Origin: Clostridia bacterium
GTDB taxonomy: Bacteria; Bacillota; Clostridia; Oscillospirales; CAG-272
Direction: 5' to 3'
DNA: 5,675 bases
Assembly (NCBI GenBank): GCA_017397205.1
Contig: JAFQJX010000064.1
Location: 1-5,675, forward strand
The notes below the pieces were generated by a model that saw nothing but the letters and a program-made list of their open reading frames with translations, was not told where the DNA came from and did no database searches. Position numbers and translations under genes: made by a program. Numbering within the stretch: the stretch's first letter is position 1; every line of letters begins with the position of its first letter. Of the stretch, positions 1 to 5,617 are shown in pieces.

Positions 1-96
1 GTGCCCGAGGTGTATCCCGTCAAAAAAGCCGAGAGCGACGGCGGTGGGGACCCCGAGGGGCGCCGCGGTCAGCTCTTGTAGCGAACGGACTTCCAT
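1..96 (-). CDS. ribF: Riboflavin kinase/FAD synthetase RibF, N-terminal fragment (cut by window edge)
   Basis: Bifunctional cytosolic enzyme that phosphorylates riboflavin to FMN and adenylylates FMN to FAD. Only the first 32 codons are present; the gene continues past the left edge. The peptide starts MEVRSLQEL and ends in ALGFFDGIHLGH (residues 21-32). This is the nucleotidyl-transferase signature GxFDGxHxGH, which binds ATP in the N-terminal FAD synthetase domain of the RibF family. The ATG at 96 is supported by a strong Shine-Dalgarno AAGGAGG (104-110) seven bases upstream and by a near-consensus promoter further up (129-157). It has its own promoter, so although it follows the glycosyltransferase operon on the same strand it is probably a separate transcription unit. 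Family assignment is strong because of the motif and its usual position near the N-terminus. The riboflavin kinase domain is not visible, so bifunctionality is inferred from the family. Confidence 0.9.
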   Translation of the reverse strand, partial: MEVRSLQELTAAPLGVPTAVALGFFDGIHLGH

Positions 97-128
97 CTGC
101 CGTCCTCCTTTTTGTTTTTCTCCCCCAT

Positions 129-157
129 ATTATATATGGTAAAGAAATAAAAGTCAA
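129..157 (-). promoter_or_regulatory. Sigma-A-type promoter of ribF
   Basis: Read on the minus strand, a -35 box TTGACT (152-157) is followed by a 17-base spacer and a perfect -10 box TATAAT (129-134). Transcription would start near 121-123, giving a leader of about 25 bases before the ribF ATG at 96. The leader carries the AAGGAGG ribosome binding site. The promoter sits in an AT-rich island inside otherwise GC-rich DNA. The leader is too short for an FMN riboswitch, so housekeeping expression is the simplest reading. Confidence 0.82.
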
Positions 158-246
158 TAAATGAACGCGCGCGTCCGCGCACGGACGGAAAAACGGGAGC
201 GTATGCGTTTCTCGCGTGAGGGGCGGCTGATGTTTCCAAAAAGCGG

Positions 247-277
247 AGCGGCGCGTGCCAACTTGGCACGCGCCGCT
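247..277 (-). terminator. Intrinsic terminator, probably of the acyltransferase/GT8 operon (bidirectional potential)
   Basis: A perfect inverted repeat with 15-base arms: AGCGGCGCGTGCCAA (247-261) and its exact complement (263-277), separated by one base. In RNA this folds as a GC-rich stem of about 13 bp with a five-base loop. Reading minus, the stem is followed by CCGC and then five U (238-242). Reading plus, it is followed at once by a short U-run (277-280). It lies about 60 bp past the stop of the last operon gene at 339 and upstream of the ribF promoter, so ending the minus-strand operon is its likely job. No plus-strand gene is seen to its left. Confidence 0.75.
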
Positions 278-307
278 TTTGGATTGCCTCTCTTTGAAAG
301 CGCCCCG

Positions 308-325
308 CTCCCCCCGTCGGGGGAG
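308..325. repeat. G/C-rich hairpin just downstream of the operon's last gene
   Basis: CTCCCCC (308-314) and GGGGGAG (319-325) are perfect complements with a four-base loop. No U-run follows on either strand, so this is not a canonical terminator. It may stabilise the 3' end of the operon mRNA. Its minus-strand sequence CCTCTCCCCCGAC also occurs inside the adjacent acyltransferase gene, near 1168-1180. Confidence 0.4.
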
Positions 326-338
326 AGGGACGGGGAGG

Positions 339-1214
339 TCAGGGGGCTTCGTCCTCCTCGTCGCAGGTGTAGGTGAGGGGAATGCCGTACGCGCGCTCGT
401 ATGCCTCGCGGCAGAACTGCTCGTTGGTGCGGCGCATCAGCTCGGCGTTTTCACGCAGGGTTTTCTTGGGGTCGGGGTAGATGGGGGGCATGACGTGCAC
501 GGTGTAGTGCATATGCGGCTCCCCGTTTTCCTCCCAATCACCGCATTCGGTGAGGGATACGAAGCAGGGCACCACGGGTACCCCGTTCTTCGCCGCCATA
601 TGGAAGGCGCCGATTTGCAGGGGACGGGGCTTTTTGTAGTTGTACCACATGGACTGCTCGGGGTATATCAGAATATGGTGCCCCTTTTTGAGCAGGGTTG
701 CCATTGCCTCGTTGAACTTCTTCATGGTGTGCAGGCAGGAGGGCAGGGGCAGGGTGTCACAGTGGCGGAGCAGAAAGCCGAAGGTGCCGTCCATAAAGTA
801 ATTGCCCTCGCGAATCACGTAGTGAAAGCGATGTCTGCCGGGCGCCATACGGGAGGCGATTTCAATCGCGCCGTTTTCCAGAAACGCAAAGTGGTTGCTT
901 GTGAAAATGGCTCCGCCGTGGCGCAGGCCGCGCAGGTTTTCCTTGCCCTTTACTTGAATATTGTAATATTTTCTGCCCGTGTGGGTCATGACGCGGCGCA
1001 TCACGCGCGCCTTCATGCGGTTCCATTTGTTGCCCCATTTTTTGCACAGGTAATCCACCTCGTCGGGCTGGAGGGCGCGGGAGGGCGGGTCATCCTCCAC
1101 GTTCTGGGAGAAATAGTCGTCGCCAAGACGCTCGTACTCCTCTATTTTCTTGCGGACCGCCGCTCTGTCGGGGGAGAGGGGCGGGCGCTCCTTGGTTGCG
1201 CGGAACAGCTTCAT
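339..1214 (-). CDS. PlsC-like lysophospholipid/glycerolipid acyltransferase, HX4E variant
   Basis: 291-residue protein of the 1-acyl-glycerol-3-phosphate acyltransferase (PlsC/LPLAT) superfamily. These enzymes move a fatty acyl group from acyl-ACP, acyl-CoA or acyl-phosphate to a hydroxyl on a membrane lipid. Visible motifs are SNHFAFLENG at 106-115 (motif I, catalytic His108; the usual HX4D Asp is Glu113), IYPEQSMW at 183-190 (motif III, Glu186) and GVPVVPCFVSL at 211-221 (motif IV). A charged N-terminal extension of about 80 residues includes VEDDPP (39-44). From memory, similar extensions occur in clostridial relatives. No clear transmembrane helix or signal peptide is seen, so it is probably peripheral to the membrane. 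It is the last gene of the operon: its ATG overlaps the previous stop as ATGA (1211-1214), which suggests translational coupling. The acceptor is unknown. Between two GT8 enzymes and a terminator, a glycolipid acceptor is plausible, but ordinary phosphatidate synthesis is not excluded. Confidence 0.85.
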   Translation of the reverse strand: MKLFRATKERPPLSPDRAAVRKKIEEYERLGDDYFSQNVEDDPPSRALQPDEVDYLCKKWGNKWNRMKARVMRRVMTHTGRKYYNIQVKGKENLRGLRHGGAIFTSNHFAFLENGAIEIASRMAPGRHRFHYVIREGNYFMDGTFGFLLRHCDTLPLPSCLHTMKKFNEAMATLLKKGHHILIYPEQSMWYNYKKPRPLQIGAFHMAAKNGVPVVPCFVSLTECGDWEENGEPHMHYTVHVMPPIYPDPKKTLRENAELMRRTNEQFCREAYERAYGIPLTYTCDEEDEAP

Positions 1215-2167
1215 AGCTTGAGTGCCTCCATCATAGGATCCGCCGCCAGCTTGGCGGCAAAGGTGTTGTCTCCGTTCATATAGGCGTCGGTGGCGGAAAG
1301 CATTGCCGCGAGCGCCTGGTCGTCCTTTTCCCGCTGCTCGGGGGTGTAGGCGTGCTGCATGGCACGCAGGTCGTCACAGTAGTCCGTGCGGACGGCGTAT
1401 TTCCAGAAGTATTCCTCCCGCGGCACCCCGTGGTAAAGCCAGGGCTTGAGGAACATATTGTAATGCACCAGATACACAGGGCCGTCGTAGGGGTGTGGCG
1501 AGAACATGAGATTCCACGCCTTTTCAAGATAGACGACGCGGCCGTTGCACAGGGCGTTGAGGTAATCCTGGTCGGGCGCGACGGAGGGGAAGGCGTACTT
1601 TTTGAGCGCCCTTGCGAACTTGCCCGTAATATCCAGGCGGCGGAACAGCGCGAGGTTCATCACCATGACGCCCGAGTTGAAATACTCGTCGTCGGGCACG
1701 CCCACGTGACGGCGGACGTACTCCTGGAAGGGAGGGGTATCTGCCACGATTTCGTCACGGACCACGCCCACCAGCATACTGTCTCCGAGTTCGGTGGCAA
1801 ACAGGTCTGCCACGTCGCGCTCCAGCACCACGTCACAGTCCAGGTACACCGCCTTGTCATACTCGGGGAACAGGGTGGGAATGAACAGGCGGTAGTAAAT
1901 GGCGATGGAATAATAGTCGCGGAGGCGGAAATGGGACATGACGGGGGCGATTGCCTCGTTGACGTCCACGAAGCGAATGGAGCAGAAGTCCGTTTCCATG
2001 CTCTGCACGCGCTTGCGGGACTCCTCGCAGACCTCGGTATAGAGGACGGTTATCTCGTAGCGGTTTTCGGGGCTGGCGTTATCAATGAGGGAGCGGACGG
2101 AAACCGCGAGAAACGGCAGGTAGCGCTCGTCGCAGGATAAAAATACGGGAATGACGGTACGGTTCAT
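1211..2167 (-). CDS. Family 8 glycosyltransferase (second of the operon)
   Basis: 318-residue retaining glycosyltransferase of family GT8 (GT-A fold, metal- and nucleotide-sugar-dependent). It is annotated in relatives as LPS-type or general-stress glycosyltransferase. The N-terminus MNRTVIPVFLSCDERYLP matches the first strand of the fold. Motifs include DKAVYLDCDVVLERD at 104-118 (DxD-type DCD, 110-112), YFNSGVMVMN at 162-171, PDQDYLN at 198-204 and HYNMFLKPW at 235-243, the conserved His and KPW that line the nucleotide site. No signal peptide or membrane helix is seen, so it should act on the cytoplasmic face. The frame stays open upstream to an ATG at 2287, but that lies inside the previous gene. 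ATG 2167 is preferred because AAAGGAA sits about seven bases upstream and the fold starts right after it. It follows the other GT8 gene by 19 bp and overlaps the next start by 4 bp. The C-terminal 60 residues or so are helical and unassigned. Sugar and acceptor are unknown. Confidence 0.9.
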   Translation of the reverse strand: MNRTVIPVFLSCDERYLPFLAVSVRSLIDNASPENRYEITVLYTEVCEESRKRVQSMETDFCSIRFVDVNEAIAPVMSHFRLRDYYSIAIYYRLFIPTLFPEYDKAVYLDCDVVLERDVADLFATELGDSMLVGVVRDEIVADTPPFQEYVRRHVGVPDDEYFNSGVMVMNLALFRRLDITGKFARALKKYAFPSVAPDQDYLNALCNGRVVYLEKAWNLMFSPHPYDGPVYLVHYNMFLKPWLYHGVPREEYFWKYAVRTDYCDDLRAMQHAYTPEQREKDDQALAAMLSATDAYMNGDNTFAAKLAADPMMEALKL

Positions 2168-2186
2168 GGGCGTGTTCCTTTCGGAT

Positions 2187-3023
2187 TTAAGAATTTTGTT
2201 CGGCGGACTCAAGCTCCGCCTTGCGCAGCTTCCATTCCGCGAGAATATCGTCAAACTCGTGGCAGTGAAGCACGCCGTGCAGCTCATCTACCTGCCACGG
2301 CTTGATATTGCGGGTGTAAAAGCGGGGGAGCCGCCAGTTGATGGTCATGGAGAAGTGCCGTATCACCGTTCTTCTGCGGAGCTTTTTCTGCTCGTTGAAG
2401 CGGGAGGGGAGCATTTTCTTTTTGCGGATGGTCATATACAGGGCGCTCTGGTCGGGGAGGAAAATCTTGCGCTTGCTGCAAAGGAAAACCGCACGCTTGA
2501 GCGCACCCGAGCGTCGCAGGGCGTAGACGTTCATCAGCATGACGCCCGAATTGAAATAATTGCGGCCGAACACCCTGCGTCCGTAGCGGTCACGCACCAC
2601 GGCTGCCTCGTATTTTGAAATATCCATATGATAGAGCAGGGCGGGGTCCCGCGCAAAGACGGTGTCCGTATCCACGTACAGCACCTTGTCGGGGAGCCCG
2701 GGCACGCGGTCCGCCAGCAGGCGGAGCATACAGTAGGGGGTATAGGAGGTTTCCTCGTTGGGGTTGTTCTTCAAAAAGAGGCGGTACAGGTCGCCGAGGT
2801 CACAGCGCACCACACGGCTGTCGGGATTCTTTTCCTGTAGCACCCGCTCCAGGAAGGCGCATTGGCGCTCCGTAATCGGTGTATAAACGTCCCGCGCCTC
2901 GGTGTAGTCCATGGTCAGAAGCCACAGGGTCAGGGGCTCTCGGGCGTGCTTTGCGGCGGACAGGGAGGAAATCATCAGTCCGTCAAACACGCGGTCGTTG
3001 CCCGCGTACATCAGGTGGATCAT
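2187..3023 (-). CDS. Family 8 glycosyltransferase (first of the operon)
   Basis: 278-residue GT8-family glycosyltransferase, clearly diverged from its neighbour. MIHLMYAGNDRVFDG opens the fold. DKVLYVDTDTVFARD at 112-126 holds the metal-binding DTD (118-120). RNYFNSGVMLMN at 154-165 and PDQ at 190-192 are family blocks. The C-terminal nucleotide-site His is in HFSM (223-226) and KPW lies at 241-243. The 17 residues between His and KPW form a longer, basic and aromatic insert than the compact HYNMFLKPW of the next enzyme, so acceptor or donor choice may differ. No signal peptide or transmembrane helix is seen, so it should be cytosolic or membrane-peripheral. The ATG at 3023 directly abuts the TAA of the preceding acyltransferase gene. 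The Shine-Dalgarno AAGGAG lies inside that gene's last codons, six bases before the ATG, so translation is likely coupled. The basic patch at 199-220 could contact anionic lipids (inference). Confidence 0.9.
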   Translation of the reverse strand: MIHLMYAGNDRVFDGLMISSLSAAKHAREPLTLWLLTMDYTEARDVYTPITERQCAFLERVLQEKNPDSRVVRCDLGDLYRLFLKNNPNEETSYTPYCMLRLLADRVPGLPDKVLYVDTDTVFARDPALLYHMDISKYEAAVVRDRYGRRVFGRNYFNSGVMLMNVYALRRSGALKRAVFLCSKRKIFLPDQSALYMTIRKKKMLPSRFNEQKKLRRRTVIRHFSMTINWRLPRFYTRNIKPWQVDELHGVLHCHEFDDILAEWKLRKAELESAEQNS

Positions 3024-3821
3024 TTAATTCTCCTTGTCGGAGGAGGGCGTCTCCTCCTTGATATAGGTAATGGGTGCGTAGGTGGACAGGGCGGCGCGGG
3101 CACACATGGTGGCGTAGACGCGGTCGCGCAGGTCCTTGGCGCGCTCCCCTCGCGGGAGGGTGGCATCGGGGTAAAAGGGTCCGTCCACGTAGGTGATGAC
3201 CTTCGGGGTCTTGCCAAGGCGCCTCCTGTGGAAGGTGTTGGTAAAGCAGTAGACCGCCTCGTCCATGCGGACGGGGTAGGTAAAGGAGGTTTCGGGGAAG
3301 GGGCGAATGCCCGTGTAGTAGGGCCAGATATGCGCCTCGGGATAGACGGTAACGGCGTGATTCTGCACTGTTCGCTTCTCCAGCGCCTCGCTGAAGCTGC
3401 GCAGGCCGCGGTAGGTGGTGGGGGTGGGAATGGCGCCGCACATTTTCAGCAGGTTGCGCGTCCCCCTGACGGACAGATTCTGGGGATTTACCACGACGTA
3501 GCAGCGCTTGGGAAAGGTCACGAGGGAAGGGATATACGCGTCCCCGCTCATCAGCGTGTGGTTGCCGTACAGGAAGAGTCCGCGGTCGCGGCACGCGCGC
3601 AGCACGCGCTTGTTTTTGATCTTGTGGCGGAATTTCAGCTTGCACCACAAAAATGCAAAGGGGGTGATGATCAGGCGGTAGACCACAAAGGCACAAGCCC
3701 GCCAAAGCAGGCATTTCGGCACGTAGCGGAAGTGCTCGTCAACCGTTGGGCAGGAGCGCTCTATCCCCGAATGCTCCTCGTCCTCCGCTCTGTAATAGAC
3801 GGTGTCACCGATTTTTGGCAT
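3024..3821 (-). CDS. PlsC-like acyltransferase, HX5D variant, first gene of the operon
   Basis: 265-residue member of the PlsC/LPLAT acyltransferase superfamily. Residues 38-60 (LLWRACAFVVYRLIITPFAFLWC) form a hydrophobic membrane-anchor segment just before the catalytic domain, as in many PlsC proteins. GNHTLMSGDAYIP at 86-98 is motif I, but with five residues between His88 and Asp94 instead of four. VYPEAHIWPYYTG at 159-171 is motif III with Glu162. A classic motif IV is not obvious. The frame is open to an ATG at 3980, but the start at 3821 is chosen for three reasons: AAAGGAG lies five bases upstream, the promoter at 3866-3894 lies upstream of it, and the extra 53 residues are low-complexity Ser/Pro/Arg sequence. 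It is quite different from the operon's other acyltransferase, so the two likely act on different acceptors or positions. The substrate is unknown. HIWPYYTG-type motif III sequences are, from memory, common in clostridial relatives. Confidence 0.83.
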   Translation of the reverse strand: MPKIGDTVYYRAEDEEHSGIERSCPTVDEHFRYVPKCLLWRACAFVVYRLIITPFAFLWCKLKFRHKIKNKRVLRACRDRGLFLYGNHTLMSGDAYIPSLVTFPKRCYVVVNPQNLSVRGTRNLLKMCGAIPTPTTYRGLRSFSEALEKRTVQNHAVTVYPEAHIWPYYTGIRPFPETSFTYPVRMDEAVYCFTNTFHRRRLGKTPKVITYVDGPFYPDATLPRGERAKDLRDRVYATMCARAALSTYAPITYIKEETPSSDKEN

Positions 3822-3865
3822 GGACTCTCCTTTCCGGCATACTGCCGATTTTTCTCTACACGCAC

Positions 3866-3894
3866 AGTATAATCGCCCCCGCCCCCGGGGGCAA
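3866..3894 (-). promoter_or_regulatory. Sigma-A-type promoter of the acyltransferase/GT8 operon, with palindrome over -35
   Basis: On the minus strand, TTGCCC (3889-3894) and TATACT (3866-3871) are separated by exactly 17 bases. They match the -35 consensus at 4 of 6 bases and the -10 at 5 of 6. Transcription would start near 3858-3860, about 38 bases before the ATG at 3821. The spacer is unusually rich in G and C. The perfect palindrome GCCCCCGGGGGC (3881-3892) covers its upstream part and half of the -35 box. That placement would suit a repressor site, but the same bases may just reflect local composition. Confidence 0.6.
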
Positions 3895-3904
3895 GAGAAA
3901 GAAA

Positions 3905-3965
3905 GGAGAGTGGGCTCTCCGCTTTCGGGAGAGGGGTAGACGGAGGAGAGAGTGGGACTCTCCGC
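3905..3965. repeat. Two direct copies of a small hairpin-forming repeat
   Basis: GAGAGTGGGCTCTCCGC (3906-3922) and GAGAGTGGGACTCTCCGC (3948-3965) are nearly identical and differ by one inserted A. Each is self-complementary: GGAGAG/CTCTCC around TGGG in the first, and GAGAGT/ACTCTC around GGG in the second. A partial third GAGAGTG lies at 3970-3976. An 11-base inverted match to the start of this region, GAAAGGAGAGT (3901-3911), lies at 3824-3834, over the ribosome binding site of the first operon gene. Function is unknown. Confidence 0.5.
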
Positions 3966-4031
3966 AAAAGAGAGTGCCAAGTAACATAGGCGTTTGCGGC
4001 TCTTGCGCGCGCCTTGAACGGCTGCCTGCGC

Positions 4032-4047
4032 GTAAAGAATTATTTAC
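4032..4047. repeat. AT-rich near-palindrome upstream of spoVAF
   Basis: GTAAAGAATTATTTAC is a 16-bp dyad with a single mismatched pair. It stands out as an AT-rich island in GC-rich DNA, about 100 bp upstream of the spoVAF start. It could be an operator for a dimeric regulator or part of a promoter. The left half resembles a sigma-F -10 element at most positions, but no matching -35 box is found at the right distance. Confidence 0.35.
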
Positions 4048-4062
4048 AGGAAAACAGGTGGC

Positions 4063-4114
4063 GCGGCGCTAAGAAGCGCTTCTTTTCAGGGCGAAAGAGA
4101 GAAAAGAGCGCCGC
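4063..4114 (+). repeat. Inverted repeat able to form a leader hairpin before spoVAF
   Basis: GCGGCGCT (4063-4070) is the exact complement of AGCGCCGC (4107-4114). Directly inside the right arm, GAAAAG (4101-4106) pairs with CTTTTC (4082-4087). The result is a two-part stem with an 11-base bulge at 4071-4081 and a 13-base loop at 4088-4100. The bulge overlaps a competing perfect palindrome, AAGAAGCGCTTCTT (4071-4084), so two alternative folds exist. It lies 33 bp before the ATG at 4148. If transcribed, it would be in the 5' leader. The U-run after the small palindrome is only four bases, so a terminator role is doubtful. Confidence 0.35.
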
Positions 4115-4147
4115 TTCCGTGTATAAGAGGGCGGCGGTAGGGGCACA

Positions 4148-5617
4148 ATGGAACAAGAAAAAAGGGGGGCGGCTATGAAACGGTTGTCGGCGGATTACAG
4201 GGAGAACGTGGAGGCGCTGGACGCGCTGCTGCGCGTGGAGAAAAGCTTTGATTTGGTCAGGCGCCGCCTGACGGTCGGACAGGACCAGCTGACCCTTTAC
4301 TATATTGACGGCTTTATCAAGGACAGCGTGATGCTGCGCCTGATGCAGCAGTTTATGACGCTCAAGGCGTTGCCGCGCGGCAAGGGCGCCGCTTATACCT
4401 TTATGGAGAGTCACGTTCCGTACGTGGAGGTGGACGTCACCGAGAGCGTGGACACGCTGACCCTGATGGTGCTGTCGGGGGCGGCGGTGGTGCTGGGCTC
4501 TACCTTCGGGGAATACGGCGTCGTCATTGACGCCCGTACCTATCCCGCACGCGACACGGCGGAGCCGGAAAACGACCGCGTCATGCAGGGCGCACGGGAC
4601 GGCTTTGTGGAAACGCTGATTTTCAACACCGCCCTGATTCGCCGCCGCCTGCGCGACCCACGCCTGACGATGGAATACAAGAACGTGGGCGGCGCCTCCA
4701 AAACGGACGTGGTCATTTGCTATATGGACGGGGTAGCGGACCCGAAGTACGTGAAAGCCCTTTCCCGTCGGCTGGACGAAATCCACCCCTCCTCCATGAC
4801 GCTGGGCTTCCAGAGTCTTGCGGAAATGCTGATTCCCAGGCGGTGGTACAACCCCTTTCCCAAAATACGCACCACAGAGCGCCCCGACGCGGCGGCGGCA
4901 CAGCTGGTGGAGGGAAGCGTCTTGATTTTGTGCGACACCTCGCCGCAGGTCATGGTGCTGCCCACCTCCATTTTTGACTTTTTGCAGGAAACGGACGATT
5001 TTTATTTTCCGCCCGTGACGGGCACCTACCTGCGCCTGCTGCGCGCGTTTATCTTTCTTGCGTCCTTTCTTTTGTCGCCTACCTGGTATCTCCTCGTCAG
5101 GCACGCCGAGATGCTTCCGCCCGCGCTTGCCTTTCTCGTGCCCTCCGAGGGTGGCACGATGCCGCTGCTACTTCAGCTGTTTCTCGTGGAGCTTGCCATA
5201 GACGGGCTGAAGCTCGCCAGCATGAACACGCCCAACCTGCTCTCCAATTCGCTCTCCGTCATAGGAGGACTTATTTTAGGGGACTTTGCCGTGACGGTGG
5301 GCTGGCTTTCCCCCGACGTCATTTTCTATATGGCGCTGGTTGCGATTGCGGGCTTCACCCAGCAAAGCCACGAGCTGAGCTATGCGGTGAAATTCCTGCG
5401 CCTGATCTGCCTCTCCCTGACGGCGCTCTTTGACCTCCCCGGGTATCTTGTCGGCGTGCTGCTGTTCCCCGTTCTTGTCTGCACCAACCGCACCCTGAAC
5501 GGCGGTCACAGCTATCTTGCCCCCCTGATTCCCTTTCAGCCCAAGGCGTTTCTGCGCCTTTTGTTCCGCGTGCGAAAGCACGACTACCGCGACGAGGCGG
5601 CAGGGGAGGAGCAATAA
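4148..5617 (+). CDS. spoVAF: Stage V sporulation protein AF (SpoVAF), GerA-subunit-like spore membrane protein
   Basis: 489 residues, close to the roughly 490 of Bacillus SpoVAF. It belongs to the GerA/SpoVAF family of spore inner-membrane proteins. In Bacillus, SpoVAF works with FigP and is proposed to form an ion channel that amplifies the germinant signal. A soluble domain (about 1-290) contains YYIDGFIKD (51-59), VIDARTYPARD (126-136), ARDGFVETLIFNTALIRRRL (149-168), GASKTDVVICYMDGVADP (182-199), NPFPKIRTTERPD (235-247) and DTSPQVMVLPT (263-273). About five hydrophobic membrane segments follow, roughly 296-316, 338-355, 370-387, 389-405 and 414-448 (the last perhaps a pair). The blocks RDGF..NTALIRRR and NPFP..TERPD, and the IDGF motif, favour SpoVAF over the GerAA germinant-receptor subunit. 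ATG 4148 has only a weak AGGGG upstream. An in-frame ATG at 4175 (MKRLSADYRENV) follows AAAGGGGGG and is an equally good start, giving 480 residues. The gene stands alone here, not at the end of a spoVA operon. Confidence 0.9.
   Translation: MEQEKRGAAMKRLSADYRENVEALDALLRVEKSFDLVRRRLTVGQDQLTLYYIDGFIKDSVMLRLMQQFMTLKALPRGKGAAYTFMESHVPYVEVDVTESVDTLTLMVLSGAAVVLGSTFGEYGVVIDARTYPARDTAEPENDRVMQGARDGFVETLIFNTALIRRRLRDPRLTMEYKNVGGASKTDVVICYMDGVADPKYVKALSRRLDEIHPSSMTLGFQSLAEMLIPRRWYNPFPKIRTTERPDAAAAQLVEGSVLILCDTSPQVMVLPTSIFDFLQETDDFYFPPVTGTYLRLLRAFIFLASFLLSPTWYLLVRHAEMLPPALAFLVPSEGGTMPLLLQLFLVELAIDGLKLASMNTPNLLSNSLSVIGGLILGDFAVTVGWLSPDVIFYMALVAIAGFTQQSHELSYAVKFLRLICLSLTALFDLPGYLVGVLLFPVLVCTNRTLNGGHSYLAPLIPFQPKAFLRLLFRVRKHDYRDEAAGEEQ

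Larger units (their letters stand above)
3895..4147. other. Divergent intergenic region between the lipid/glycan operon and spoVAF
   Basis: With the promoter and leader to its left, this makes a 326-bp gene-free stretch (3822-4147). It holds a pair of purine-rich hairpin repeats (3905-3965), an AT-rich near-palindrome (4032-4047) and an inverted repeat forming a possible leader hairpin (4063-4114). Short open frames crossing it lack convincing ribosome binding sites and have low-complexity products. No clear sigma-A, sigma-F or sigma-G promoter for spoVAF could be recognised by eye, although one must lie here if the gene is transcribed independently. Confidence 0.6.

Noticed and set aside
97..246. 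FMN riboswitch upstream of ribF
   Set aside because: The distance from the likely transcription start to ATG is about 25 bases, and no conserved FMN aptamer segments are visible. The small GTCCG/CGGAC hairpin at 173-186 lies upstream of the promoter.
255..1283. Long plus-strand open frame (342 codons) opposite the last acyltransferase
   Set aside because: It is antisense to a gene with clear family motifs, has no ribosome binding site, overlaps the terminator palindrome, and its product has no recognisable fold. GC-rich third positions keep such frames open.
2168..2287. Upstream extension of the second GT8 gene to ATG 2287
   Set aside because: It overlaps the previous gene by about 100 bp and precedes the GT8 fold with unrelated residues. 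ATG 2167 has a good ribosome binding site.
2862..3872. Long plus-strand open frame (336 codons) opposite the first acyltransferase
   Set aside because: The product is Gly/Val/His-rich with no recognisable domain. It lies antisense to a motif-bearing gene and runs through that operon's promoter.
3822..3980. Upstream extension of the first acyltransferase to ATG 3980
   Set aside because: It would put the promoter and Shine-Dalgarno site inside the gene, and the added 53 residues are low-complexity and unlike the family.
4014..4043. TTGAAC, 18-base spacer, AATTAT as a sigma-A promoter for spoVAF
   Set aside because: Both boxes match the consensus at only four positions, and a forespore sigma factor would be expected for spoVAF.
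4119..4127. GTGTATAAG as a -10 element directly before spoVAF
   Set aside because: TATAAG resembles a -10 box but no -35 box lies at a suitable distance and the TG is not correctly spaced for an extended -10.
4040..5104. Long minus-strand open frame (354 codons) opposite spoVAF
   Set aside because: The product is rich in His, Gln and Arg and is a typical antisense shadow. The plus-strand frame carries full SpoVAF motifs.
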